Source: Streptomyces sp. BA2
GTDB lineage: Bacteria > Actinomycetota > Actinomycetes > Streptomycetales > Streptomycetaceae
Reading direction: 5' to 3'
Length of the DNA: 64,000 bases
Assembly: GCF_009769735.1 (NCBI RefSeq)
Contig: NZ_WSRO01000002.1
Location: forward strand, 4,228,001-4,292,000
Shown: one piece after another, positions 55,250-63,443 of the stretch
Layout of the letters: the number at the start of each line of letters is the position of its first letter
Position numbering within the stretch: position 1 is the stretch's first letter
The notes under the pieces: model-generated
The model's database searches: none
Seen by the model: only the letters and a program-made list of their open reading frames with translations
Told to the model about the DNA's origin: nothing
Position numbers and translations under genes: made by a program

Positions 55250-55882
55250 TCAGTCGGCGGCGGAAGGGGCGGACTCGGCTCCCTCTCCGGCCTCGGCTTC
55301 CCCTCCAAGCTCGGCTTCCTCTTCGAGCCGTCGGGCGATGACGCGCAGGCCGACGGCCACGTCGTGTGCGGACGGGGCGTGGTCCGGGTCGATCAGCAAC
55401 TGCTGGGTCAGGCCCGCGACGAGGGCCATGTGGACCGAGCCGACCGCGCGGGCCGTGTCCGGGTCGGCGGCGGCGTCGATGCCGTGCAGATGGGCGGCCA
55501 TTTCGGGGCGTGCGCGCTCGTACGCGGCGGCGATCTGCTCGCGGATCTCAGGGGCGCGCTCGGCCTGGGCGAAGGCTTCGGTGCTCGCGACCAGCATGGG
55601 GCGGTCGGTGGCCTGAGAGCCGATGATGCGGGCCCACATCTGTACCAGGGGCTCGGGCGCTTGGGCCTCCGGCGGTACAGCCATGATCGCCGTGCCCCAC
55701 TCCATGAGGGTCTCCAGGAGGGCGGCGTTGAGCAGGGCCTCCTTGGAGCCGTAGTGGTAGTTGATCGTCCCCACAGGGGCGTTGTTCGCGGCGGCGGCGA
55801 TATCCCGGGAGGTCGTACGGGCGTACCCCCGCTCCTGAAGGCATCGCTTGGCGCCGGTCATCAGCTGTTCTCGGTGTCCCAT
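55250..55882 (-). CDS. TetR-family repressor, operon partner of dnaE
   Basis: The product is 210 residues. The N-terminal helix-turn-helix is LMTGAKRCLQERGYARTTSRDIAAAANNAPVGTINYHYGSKEALLNAAL. The C-terminal ligand domain ends in a low-complexity acidic tail (EEEAELGGEAEAGEGAES). The stop is 8 bp before the dnaE start. A perfect TGAACG-TT-CGTTCA palindrome and four 13-bp repeats lie directly upstream, so it should repress itself and the polymerase gene until an unknown ligand binds. Confidence 0.9.
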   Translation of the reverse strand: MGHREQLMTGAKRCLQERGYARTTSRDIAAAANNAPVGTINYHYGSKEALLNAALLETLMEWGTAIMAVPPEAQAPEPLVQMWARIIGSQATDRPMLVASTEAFAQAERAPEIREQIAAAYERARPEMAAHLHGIDAAADPDTARAVGSVHMALVAGLTQQLLIDPDHAPSAHDVAVGLRVIARRLEEEAELGGEAEAGEGAESAPSAAD

Positions 55883-55903
55883 GGGTTCACCGTACAGGAG
55901 TCT

Positions 55904-55917
55904 TGAACGTTCGTTCA
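55904..55917 (-). promoter_or_regulatory. TetR operator palindrome TGAACG-TT-CGTTCA
   Basis: A perfect 14-bp palindrome lies 22 bp before the TetR start; its right half opens the 13-bp direct-repeat array. Confidence 0.75.
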
Positions 55918-55963
55918 GAATCCCCGTTCAGAACCTACGTTCAGAACGGACGTTCAAGAAGGG
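55912..55963. repeat. Four 13-bp iterated half-operators
   Basis: CGTTCAGAATCCC, CGTTCAGAACCTA, CGTTCAGAACGGA and CGTTCAAGAAGGG are in tandem, each starting with the CGTTCA half-site of the TetR palindrome. Confidence 0.88.
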
Positions 55964-56035
55964 AGCTGCCGGCGAACGCGCGGGAGTCGGAAACTCGTTG
56001 GACAGTCCCCGCCTTCCTCGCCGATAGTGCGGCGC

Positions 56036-56416
56036 ATGACCTCTCTTGTGCGCCACCTCACATTCGACTGTTCCGACGCCTACCGTCAGGGCACCTTCTG
56101 GGCCGAGGTGCTCGGCGGGAAGATCGCTGACGACGACTTTCCCGGTGACCCCGAAGCCCTCGTCGAGGCCGACGGACTCACGCTGCTCTTCGTGACCGTG
56201 CCCGATGCCAAGACCGTCAAGAACCGCGTGCACGTCGACCTTCAGCCGCAGGACCGCACCCGCGACGAAGAGGTCGAGCGGCTCGTCAAGCTGGGTGCCA
56301 AGGTCGTGGGCGACCACCGGGTGCCCGACGGGCGCGGCTGGGTCACCCTCAGTGACCTGGAGGGCAACGAGTTCTGCGTCGAGCGCAGTGCCGGGGAGCG
56401 CCAGGCCGGCAACTAG
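56036..56416 (+). CDS. VOC-family (glyoxalase-like) protein
   Basis: The product is 126 residues from the ATG at 56036; a GTG at 56027 is possible, and no ribosome site is seen. Two beta-alpha-beta-beta-beta modules are present: VRHLTFDCSDAYRQGTFWAEVLGGKI, then KNRVHVDLQPQDRTRDEEVERLVKLGAKVV and WVTLSDLEGNEFCVE. The VHVDL and EGNEFC segments are typical of small actinobacterial glyoxalase-like proteins. The function is unknown. It ends 4 bp inside the convergent ligase gene. Confidence 0.8.
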   Translation: MTSLVRHLTFDCSDAYRQGTFWAEVLGGKIADDDFPGDPEALVEADGLTLLFVTVPDAKTVKNRVHVDLQPQDRTRDEEVERLVKLGAKVVGDHRVPDGRGWVTLSDLEGNEFCVERSAGERQAGN

Positions 56417-58017
56417 GCCCTGCGGCCCCGCAGTTCGCGCTTGAGGACCTTTCCGCTCGCGTTCCTCGGCAGCTCCGTCACGAACTCGACCGCCCTGGGG
56501 ACCTTGTAGTTGGCCATTTCGCGGCGTGACCAGGCGATCAAGTCGTCCGCCGTGAGGACCGCACCCGCGCGCCGGACCACGTACGCCTTGCCGACCTCGC
56601 CGAGGCGCGGGTCCGGTACACCGATCACCGCCACGTCCGCGACCTGCGGGTGCACGCCGATGAGTTGCTCTATCTCCGCGGGGTAGGCGTTGAATCCGCC
56701 GACGATGAACATGTCCTTGATGCGGTCCGTGATGCGGAGGTTGCCCGCACCGTCCAGGACCCCGACATCGCCCGTCCGCAGCCAGCCGCCCGGCGTGACC
56801 GCCTTCTTCGTCTCCGCCGGGTCCTCGAAGTAGCCCTGCATGACGTTGTGTCCACGGACCAGGATCTCTCCCGGGTGGCCCGGTGAGAGCTCCTCGCCGC
56901 CTGGGCTCACCACCCGCACCTCCGTGTCCGGTATGGCCCGGCCCGAGGTGGAGGCGATGACCTGCGCGGCGTCTCCCTGGCGGCACATCGTGACGATGCC
57001 GCTCGCCTCGGAGAGGCCGTACGCCGTCAGGACCGTGGCGATGTGCAGCTCGGTACGCAGGCGCTCGACCAGTTGCAGGGGGACCACCGCCGCGCCCGTC
57101 ACCACCAGGCGCAGCGCCGACAGGTCGTGCTGGTCGCGGGCGGGGTGGTCCAGGAGGGACTGGTGGAGGGTGGGCGGGCCGGGGAGGACCGAGATCCGTT
57201 CCGCCGCCACGTTCGCGAGGACCGTGTCCACGTTGAAGACCGGCTGCGGGATCATCGTCGCGCCGCGCATCAGGCAGGCGATGATCCCCGCCTTGTAGCC
57301 GAAGGTGTGGAAGAAGGGGTTGACGATGAGGTAGCGGTCGCCTTCCCGCAGGCCCGCGAGCTCGCTCCAGACGCCGTAGCAGCGCAGGGTCTGGGCGTGG
57401 GTGATGACCGCGCCCTTGGGGCGGCCCGTCGTGCCCGAGGTGTAGATGATGTCCGAGGGTGCCGCGCCGTCGACCCCGTCCGCGCGCTCCCGTACGTCGC
57501 CGCCGCTCACCCCGTCGCCGCTGGCCACGAAGTCCTTCCAGGTGCGGAAGTCCTCCGGGGCGTCGTCCGAGAGGACCACCACCTGCTCCAGGTGCGGGAG
57601 ACCGGGCAGCGGGCCCTCCCCCTTCCCCTCCACGGCCGCGCGCCGCAGCGAGGCGACGTACGACGTGCCGAGGAAGGTGCCCGTCACGAAGAGCAGCTTC
57701 GCGCGGCTGCGTTGCAGGACGTAGGCCGCCTCTGCGCCCTTGAAGCGGGTGTTGAGGGGGACGAGGACCGCGCCCGCCGACACCGCGCCCAGCGCCGAGA
57801 CGATCCAGTCAAGGGTGTTCGGGGCCCAGACGGCCACTCTGTCCCCGGAGTTGACCCCATTGGCCATGCACGCGCCGGCGGCCCGCTCCACGCGCCGGCC
57901 CAGCTCCGCGTACGAGATGCGGGTGCGTCCCTCGACGACCGCCTCCCGGTCCCCGAACCGCTCGGCCGCCGCCCGGACAAGTCCCGGGATGCTGCCCCAC
58001 TCCAGGTCGCCGCGCAT
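56413..58017 (-). CDS. FadD3-family acyl-CoA synthetase
   Basis: The product is 534 residues, and GGAGGGG lies before the ATG. AMP-forming ligase motifs: DIIYTSGTTGRPKGA (P-loop), YGLSEASG, and YRTGD-like WLRTGDVGVLD, IKDMFIVGGFNAYP and the catalytic lysine in NASGKVLKREL. GDRVAVWAPNTLDWIVSALGAVSAGAVLVPLNTRFKGAEAAYVLQRS is the FadD3 pattern; FadD3 activates a steroid C/D-ring propionate in cholesterol catabolism. The substrate here may be another cyclic acid. Operator G lies 24 bp upstream. Confidence 0.86.
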   Translation of the reverse strand: MRGDLEWGSIPGLVRAAAERFGDREAVVEGRTRISYAELGRRVERAAGACMANGVNSGDRVAVWAPNTLDWIVSALGAVSAGAVLVPLNTRFKGAEAAYVLQRSRAKLLFVTGTFLGTSYVASLRRAAVEGKGEGPLPGLPHLEQVVVLSDDAPEDFRTWKDFVASGDGVSGGDVRERADGVDGAAPSDIIYTSGTTGRPKGAVITHAQTLRCYGVWSELAGLREGDRYLIVNPFFHTFGYKAGIIACLMRGATMIPQPVFNVDTVLANVAAERISVLPGPPTLHQSLLDHPARDQHDLSALRLVVTGAAVVPLQLVERLRTELHIATVLTAYGLSEASGIVTMCRQGDAAQVIASTSGRAIPDTEVRVVSPGGEELSPGHPGEILVRGHNVMQGYFEDPAETKKAVTPGGWLRTGDVGVLDGAGNLRITDRIKDMFIVGGFNAYPAEIEQLIGVHPQVADVAVIGVPDPRLGEVGKAYVVRRAGAVLTADDLIAWSRREMANYKVPRAVEFVTELPRNASGKVLKRELRGRRA

Positions 58018-58040
58018 CGCAAGCCCCTCCGCCGCAGTAG

Positions 58041-58055
58041 CTGACTATCCGTCAG
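58041..58055 (-). promoter_or_regulatory. Operator G, CTGACT-ATC-CGTCAG
   Basis: Eleven of 12 arm positions match the recurring palindrome. It lies 24 bp before the FadD3-like start. Confidence 0.7.
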
Positions 58056-58067
58056 ATTAGCTGTAAC

Positions 58068-58082
58068 CTGACGCGCTGTCAG
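58068..58082 (+). promoter_or_regulatory. Operator H, CTGACG-CGC-TGTCAG
   Basis: Eleven of 12 arm positions match. It is 27 bp centre-to-centre from site G, on the side of the divergent thiolase operon. Confidence 0.7.
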
Positions 58083-58143
58083 CAGTCGGGACGACGTATG
58101 GCGAAGCCCTGGAGCCTCGCCACTCGCGGAGGTGTCGTTGCCC

Positions 58144-59295
58144 ATGGCTTCACTCAAAGACGCTACAGCGATAGTCGGGATCGGGCAGACCGCGTTCGCG
58201 AAACAACTGCCCGAGGACGAGAAGACGTTGGCCTGCCGGGCGATCGTCGCCGCGCTCGACGACGCGGGCATCGCCCCGTCCGAGGTCGACGCCTTCGCCT
58301 CGTACACGATGGAGGAGACGGACGAGGTCGAGGTCGCCAAGGCGATCGGCGCGGGCGACGTGACCTTCTTCAGCAAGGTGGGCTTCGGGGGCGGCGGTTC
58401 CTGCGCGACCATCGCGCACCTCGCGGCAGCCGTCGCCACCGGCCAGGCGAGCGTCGGCATCGCCTGGCGCTCCCGCAAGCGCGGCAGCGGGCCGCGCCCC
58501 TGGAAGAACACGGCGGTCCAACTCCCCACCCCTGCCCAGTGGACACGCCCCTTCGGCCTGCTCCGCCCGGCGGACGAGATCGGAATGCTGGCGCGCCGCT
58601 ACATGCACGAGTACGGGGCGACCCGCGACCACCTCTTCAATGTCGCCCTCGCGTGCAGGAACCGGGCGAACCAGAACCCGGCCGCGATGATGTACGAACG
58701 CCCGCTGACCCGCGAGATGTACATGTCGTCACGCTGGATCAGCGAGCCGCTCTGCCTCTTCGACAACTGCCTTGAGACGGACGGCGCGTTGGCGTGCGTC
58801 ATCGTGTCCGCCGAACGGGCGCGGGATTGCCGGCAGAAGCCCGTGTACGTCCACTCCGTCGCCCAGGGGCTGCCCGCGCAGCACCACGGGATGGTCAACT
58901 ACTGGAACGACGACCCGCTGACGGGCCCCGCCTGGACGGCGGCCCGCCACCTCTGGAAACAGGCGGACTTCGCCCCGGAGGACGTGGACGTGGCCCAGAT
59001 CTACGACGCGTTCACCCCCCTGATCCCGCTGTCCCTGGAGGGCTACGGCTTCTGCGGCCGGGGCGAGGGTGGCGCGTTCACGGAGGGCGGCGCACTGGAG
59101 AGCGGAGGCCGCCTGCCGATCAACACCGGGGGCGGCGGCCTGAGCGAGGCGTACGTCCACGGCTTCAACCTCATCAACGAGGGCGTGAAGCAACTGCGGG
59201 GCACGAGCACGGCGCAGGTGCCGAATGCGGCCACGTGTTTGGTCACGGCGGGCGAGGGAGTGCCGACGTCGGCAGTACTACTCCGGGCCCCGTAG
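58144..59295 (+). CDS. Thiolase-fold lipid-transfer-like protein (possible retro-aldolase)
   Basis: The product is 383 residues from the ATG at 58144, with GGAGG 11 bases upstream. The thiolase-like start ATAIVGIGQTAFAKQLPEDEKTLACRAIVAALDDAGI and the late DVAQIYDAFTPLIPLSLEGYGFCGRGEGG, INTGGGGLSEAYVHGFN match the SCP-x/Ltp group. Ltp2-type proteins act with DUF35 partners as aldolases that cleave CoA-activated side chains. The DUF35 gene lies 82 bp downstream. A Cys occurs near the usual nucleophile position (GGGGSCATIAH), so true thiolysis cannot be excluded. Confidence 0.85.
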   Translation: MASLKDATAIVGIGQTAFAKQLPEDEKTLACRAIVAALDDAGIAPSEVDAFASYTMEETDEVEVAKAIGAGDVTFFSKVGFGGGGSCATIAHLAAAVATGQASVGIAWRSRKRGSGPRPWKNTAVQLPTPAQWTRPFGLLRPADEIGMLARRYMHEYGATRDHLFNVALACRNRANQNPAAMMYERPLTREMYMSSRWISEPLCLFDNCLETDGALACVIVSAERARDCRQKPVYVHSVAQGLPAQHHGMVNYWNDDPLTGPAWTAARHLWKQADFAPEDVDVAQIYDAFTPLIPLSLEGYGFCGRGEGGAFTEGGALESGGRLPINTGGGGLSEAYVHGFNLINEGVKQLRGTSTAQVPNAATCLVTAGEGVPTSAVLLRAP

Positions 59296-59350
59296 GGGCG
59301 CGGGGCTGTATCGATATGCGGCTCCGCCGCGTGGCGCGAGCAACCACGAC
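59294..59350. repeat. Streptomyces-type dispersed repeat
   Basis: GGGGCGCGGGGCTGTATCGA, then GCGG-CTCC-GCCGC hairpin and a GAGCAACCACGA tail match, from memory, a common Streptomyces intergenic element. It sits inside the thiolase-DUF35 operon. Confidence 0.5.
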
Positions 59351-59377
59351 GATCCCGCACCCGGAAGAGGCCGAGAC

Positions 59378-59827
59378 ATGGCAGACGCGACCACCGAGCC
59401 CCTGCTGTCCCCCACGATCGACACAGACGGCGCCCCGTTCTGGGAGTACGCGGCCCAGGGCGAGCTCCGGATACAAGCCTGCACCGCCTGCGGTGAGCTG
59501 AGGTTCCCGCCCAGGCCCTGCTGCCCCCACTGCCAGTCCTTCGACAGCGAGTGGCGCCGCATGAGTGGCAGGGGGCGCATCTGGTCCTACGTAAGGCCGC
59601 ACCCACCCCTGCTCCCCGCGTACGCGGCAAACGCCCCGTACAACGCGATCATCGTCGAGCTGGCCGACGCCCCCCGCATCCGCCTGGTCGGCAACCTCGT
59701 CGCCGCCCCGGACGCCCCGCTGAACTCCGTCGACCCCGACCGCCTGCGCATCGGCGCGAAGGTGCAGGTCGCGTTCACCGACGTGGACGGGATCGCGATG
59801 CCCCGCTGGCTCCTGGAGCGGCCATGA
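59378..59827 (+). CDS. DUF35 zinc-ribbon OB-fold protein
   Basis: The product is 149 residues. The zinc ribbon is CTACGELRFPPRPCCPHC (two CxxC pairs) near residues 35-52, followed by an OB-fold with GRGRIWSYVRPHPPLLPAYAANAPYNAIIVELADAPRI. DUF35 proteins bind acyl-CoA and partner with thiolase-like aldolases, such as ChsH2/Ltp2 in steroid side-chain removal. The stop overlaps the crotonase start as ATGA. Confidence 0.87.
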   Translation: MADATTEPLLSPTIDTDGAPFWEYAAQGELRIQACTACGELRFPPRPCCPHCQSFDSEWRRMSGRGRIWSYVRPHPPLLPAYAANAPYNAIIVELADAPRIRLVGNLVAAPDAPLNSVDPDRLRIGAKVQVAFTDVDGIAMPRWLLERP

Positions 59828-60594
59828 GCGTGCGTACGGCGATCGACAAGGACACGGGCGTAGCGGTCGTCACGCTGGACCGCCCCGCCCGGCACAACGC
59901 CATCGACACCGATACAGCCACACAACTCGTCACAGTCTGGCGGGAGTTCCGCTTCGACGACACCGTGCGGGCGATCGTCCTCACCGGAGCCGGGGAGAAG
60001 GCGTTCTGCACGGGCATCGATCGTGACACGGACGTCCCGCAGCCCGGCTCCCCCTACTCGATGGACGATCCGCTCCTCTCCGTCGGCCCCAAGGCCAACG
60101 ACCTGTGGAAGCCGCTCATCGCCGCCGTCAACGGCATGGCGTGCGGCGGTGCCTTCTATCTTCTGGGCGAGGCGGAGTTCGTCATCGCCGCCGATCACGC
60201 CACGTTCTTCGACCCGCACACCACGTACGGCATGGTCAGCGCGTACGAGGCGATCCTCATGGCGCAGCGCATGCCGCTGGGCGAGGCCGCCAGGATGTCG
60301 CTGATGGGTACGGCCGAGCGGGTCTCCGCACGGAGGGCGTACGAGACGGGCCTGGTCTCCGAACTCACCTCAGCCGAAGGCCTGTTGGGGGCGGCGACCC
60401 ACGCGGCCGAGGTCATCGCCTCGTACCCGACCGAGCCGGTCCAGGGCACGGTACGCGCGCTCTGGGCGGCGAAGGAGGCGGCCCGCACCCAGGCCCTGGC
60501 CCAGGCACCGCACCTCATCGCGCTCGGCAATCTGCCGCCGGAGCGGCAGGCGGGGCTGTTCACAGGGCGAAGCAGCGGGTTCCGTATCAGGTGA
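59824..60594 (+). CDS. Crotonase/enoyl-CoA hydratase family protein
   Basis: The product is 256 residues, and the ATG overlaps the DUF35 stop by 4 nt. The crotonase oxyanion segments are VRAIVLTGAGEKAFCTGIDRD and IAAVNGMACGGAFYLLGEAEFVIAADHATFFDPHTTYGM. Hydratases usually carry Glu residues at two positions in the active site; here the second region reads FFDPHTTYG, so the reaction may differ (hydrolase or isomerase). It is the last gene of the thiolase-DUF35-crotonase operon and converges on afsK. Confidence 0.87.
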   Translation: MSVRTAIDKDTGVAVVTLDRPARHNAIDTDTATQLVTVWREFRFDDTVRAIVLTGAGEKAFCTGIDRDTDVPQPGSPYSMDDPLLSVGPKANDLWKPLIAAVNGMACGGAFYLLGEAEFVIAADHATFFDPHTTYGMVSAYEAILMAQRMPLGEAARMSLMGTAERVSARRAYETGLVSELTSAEGLLGAATHAAEVIASYPTEPVQGTVRALWAAKEAARTQALAQAPHLIALGNLPPERQAGLFTGRSSGFRIR

Positions 60595-60755
60595 GCGAGG
60601 GCAGTAACGGGACCCGGAGCCCCGTCCGCCACCTGGCGGGGTTCATGCACACGGCGTAACGTCACGAGTGGACGGCCGCCGTCCGGAGCCCCTTCCAGAG
60701 CTGGTGCGACGGCCGTCACGAGGTGCGGCCCGCGCCCGAGGAGCCCCCAGGTCCG

Positions 60756-63116
60756 CTAGGACCGAGCGGTGCCAGTCCCCCGCTCCGCGTCCAGCGCGTA
60801 AACGCACCGGTCCTTGCTGCACGCGTACACAACGCCATCCCGCACCACCGGCGCCCCGGTGATCTCGCCGCCCGTGGCCAGCTTCCAGCGCAGGCGGCCG
60901 TCGTCCGCCTTCAGCGTGTACAGCAGGTGGTCCGTCGAGCCGAAGTGGATACGCCGGTCGGCCACGACGGGGGTGCCGACGACCTCGCCTCCCGCCTGGA
61001 ACCGCCACTTCGGGGTGCCCGTCACCGCGTCCAGCGTGTAGAGCCCCTTGCCGCTGCCCACGTGGACGTGGCCGTCGGCGACCAGGACCGGCTCGATGGA
61101 CGCCCGGGACTCCGTGGCGATGCGCCACCGGTCACGGCCGTCCGTGGCGTCGAGGGCGTACACGGTTCCGAGGTAGTCCGCCAGGTACACGCCACCGCCG
61201 GTGACGGCAGGACCCGGCGCGAACGCGGGCGGGCACAAGAACGCGGCGGGCGCCTCGAAGTGCCAGCGGACATGGCCCGCGGCCACGTCGATCGCCAGGA
61301 CACGCGACCCAGCGGACACGTACACGTACCCGTCCTGGGCGGGCGCGAGGCGCACGGGCACGCCGCCGCAGGAGGCCGCGTCGCCGATGGGGTACGACCA
61401 GCGCTCGTCGCCCGTGCGGGCCTCCAGGGCGCGCAGGCGCGCGTTCTGCCAGACGTAGACCGTGCCGTCGTGGACGACGGGTCCGGCCTCGGGGGTCTCG
61501 AAGTCGGTCTGGGCCCCGGTGATCTCCCAGAGCTTCTCGCCGTTCGCGGCCTCCCACGCCTGTACGCCGCCGCCGCGCGTCCCGGTGACGACGGTGCCGC
61601 GGTCGGCTTGCAGGGAGTACACCCAGGCGTCGGTGTTCAGGCGCCACAGGTCGGTGCCGTCGGCGCCGTCGAGGGCGTAGAGCGTGGGGCCGTCCGAGGC
61701 GTGGATACGTCCGTCGGCGACCGCCATGGACCAGGCGACGTCCCGCGTCTTGAAGCTGCGGCGGCCCGTGCCGACGTCCAGGGCATGGACCTCGAAGGAC
61801 GTGACGTAGACGAGGTTCCCCGCCACGGCGGGCGTACCCCACACGTCGTTCGACATCCGGAAGCGCCACGGCCGCCACGCGGCCCCCGCGTCCGGCGCGG
61901 CGGTGGGGGCGGGCACGACGGGGTCGGCGCCGTTCACCGCGGCCTTGGACCGCGACCACGAGGCGGCGAGCCCGCCGTCGGTGGGCGGCAGGCTCACGGC
62001 GGCGGCCCGTGCGTCGGCCACCCGCGGTCCCGGACCGATCGGCACCTTCGCCCCGGCGAGGTGCACGGGGCCCGCGTCCGGCACGCCCCCGAAGGGCGGC
62101 GGCTGCGTCGGCGGAACCGGCGGCGCGTGCTGCGGAGGGGGCGGCGCGACGGCGGGGGCGCCACCGCGGCCGCCGCTGCGGCCGGAGGAGGCGAGCGCGG
62201 CCCGTGCGGGCGGGCGGCCGCCCCTGCGGGCCTCGATGAGCGCGACGGCCCGCTCCGGCAGCCACGCGGACGCCGTGCCGCTGTCGCCGTCCTCGCTCTC
62301 CGAGGCGAAGAGGTGCGGGGCGAGCTGGGCCTGGAGGTCGGCGGGGCTGGGCCGCAGCGGCGCCTCCATCTGCATGCACGTCTCGATGAGCGGACGCAGC
62401 TCCTCCGGGAGTCCCTCCAGGTCAGGGCCTTCGCGGAGCAGCATGAAGACGGTCTCCACGGGGTTCGCCCCGTGGAAGGGCGCGTGCCCGGTGGCGGCGA
62501 AGACGAGCATCGAGCCGAGCGAGAAGACGTCACTGGCGCCGGTGACGCTGCGTGAGTCCTTCGCCTGCTCGGGCGACATGTACGCGGGTGTGCCCACGGC
62601 GACGTTCGTCATGGTCAGCCGGGTGTTGGAGACGCCGGACGCGATGCCGAAGTCGATCACGCGGGGGCCGTCCTCCACCACGAGGACGTTCGACGGCTTG
62701 AGGTCACGGTGGACGAGGCCCGCGCCGTGGATGGACTCCAGGGCCTCGGCGACGCCGGCCGCGAGCCAGCGCACGGCCTGGGTGGGCAGCGGCCCGTGCT
62801 CATTCACTATTTCTTCGAGCGAGGGAGCGGGCACGTAGGCGGTGGCCAGCCACGGCACGGCCGCGCGCGGGTCGGCGTCCACGACGGCGGCCGTATAGAA
62901 ACCGGACACGGCCCGTGCCGCCTCGACCTCGCGCGTGAAGCGGACGCGGAACAGCTGGTCCTCGGCGAGCTCGGTCCTGACCGTCTTGATCGCCACGCGC
63001 CGGCCTGACGCGGAGCGCGCGAGGTAGACAAGGCCCATGCCACCGGCTCCGAGCCGGCCGAGCACCTCGAACGGGCCGATCCGCCTCGGATCGTGCTGCG
63101 TCAGCTGATCCACCAC
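60756..63116 (-). CDS. afsK: AfsK serine/threonine protein kinase with PQQ-like beta-propeller
   Basis: The product is 786 residues. The GTG at 63116 is used (MVDQLTQHDPRRIGPFEVLG); a GTG at 63128 overlaps the GGGGAGG ribosome site. The kinase domain has GAGGMG, Lys44 in VAIK, H136-RD-LKPSN, DFG at 155-157 and an activation loop with Thr168, the residue autophosphorylated in S. coelicolor AfsK. A proline-rich linker precedes PQQ-like propeller repeats (GGVYLADYLGTVYALDATDG, RRIHFGSTDHLLYTLKADDG). AfsK phosphorylates AfsR. I see no kbpA-like gene between it and the next TetR gene. Confidence 0.93.
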   Translation of the reverse strand: MVDQLTQHDPRRIGPFEVLGRLGAGGMGLVYLARSASGRRVAIKTVRTELAEDQLFRVRFTREVEAARAVSGFYTAAVVDADPRAAVPWLATAYVPAPSLEEIVNEHGPLPTQAVRWLAAGVAEALESIHGAGLVHRDLKPSNVLVVEDGPRVIDFGIASGVSNTRLTMTNVAVGTPAYMSPEQAKDSRSVTGASDVFSLGSMLVFAATGHAPFHGANPVETVFMLLREGPDLEGLPEELRPLIETCMQMEAPLRPSPADLQAQLAPHLFASESEDGDSGTASAWLPERAVALIEARRGGRPPARAALASSGRSGGRGGAPAVAPPPPQHAPPVPPTQPPPFGGVPDAGPVHLAGAKVPIGPGPRVADARAAAVSLPPTDGGLAASWSRSKAAVNGADPVVPAPTAAPDAGAAWRPWRFRMSNDVWGTPAVAGNLVYVTSFEVHALDVGTGRRSFKTRDVAWSMAVADGRIHASDGPTLYALDGADGTDLWRLNTDAWVYSLQADRGTVVTGTRGGGVQAWEAANGEKLWEITGAQTDFETPEAGPVVHDGTVYVWQNARLRALEARTGDERWSYPIGDAASCGGVPVRLAPAQDGYVYVSAGSRVLAIDVAAGHVRWHFEAPAAFLCPPAFAPGPAVTGGGVYLADYLGTVYALDATDGRDRWRIATESRASIEPVLVADGHVHVGSGKGLYTLDAVTGTPKWRFQAGGEVVGTPVVADRRIHFGSTDHLLYTLKADDGRLRWKLATGGEITGAPVVRDGVVYACSKDRCVYALDAERGTGTARS

Positions 63117-63443
63117 TTGCCCTGCCACCTCCCCGTACGCGGGCGCCGTATGAGCGGCCCCGTGCAGCGTCTCACCACCGAGCCGCTACGGCGGCACGCA
63201 CCCTGATTCTTCCTGTCCGGGGCGGTGGTTGCGAACCCGGGGCGGGATCGGGGTGTTGTGGGACAAAGAAGACGCAAGAAGAAGGAGATATGTGAGCGAA
63301 ACTTGATTCGAACAGGCGAACTATTCGAGCACGGCTCCCCTCCGGCGCGCGAAATCGAGAGAAATACGCCCCGCGATACAGCCCCCAACCCCATTTGCAC
63401 TCGGCCGAATCGCGCTCCGATCACCCCTCGGTAAGCTGACGGC
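63117..63443. promoter_or_regulatory. Divergent promoter region between afsK and a TetR gene
   Basis: These 327 bp are relatively AT-rich near 63260-63345 (GAAGAAGGAGATATGTGAG, GATTCGAACAGG, CTATTCGAGCAC). They must carry the afsK and TetR promoters. No strong palindrome is evident; a GATTCGAAC match to a tRNA T-loop has no stem. Confidence 0.4.

Noticed and set aside
63300..63330. tRNA-like GATTCGAAC T-loop
   Set aside because: The flanks do not pair into a T-stem and no acceptor or anticodon arm is found.
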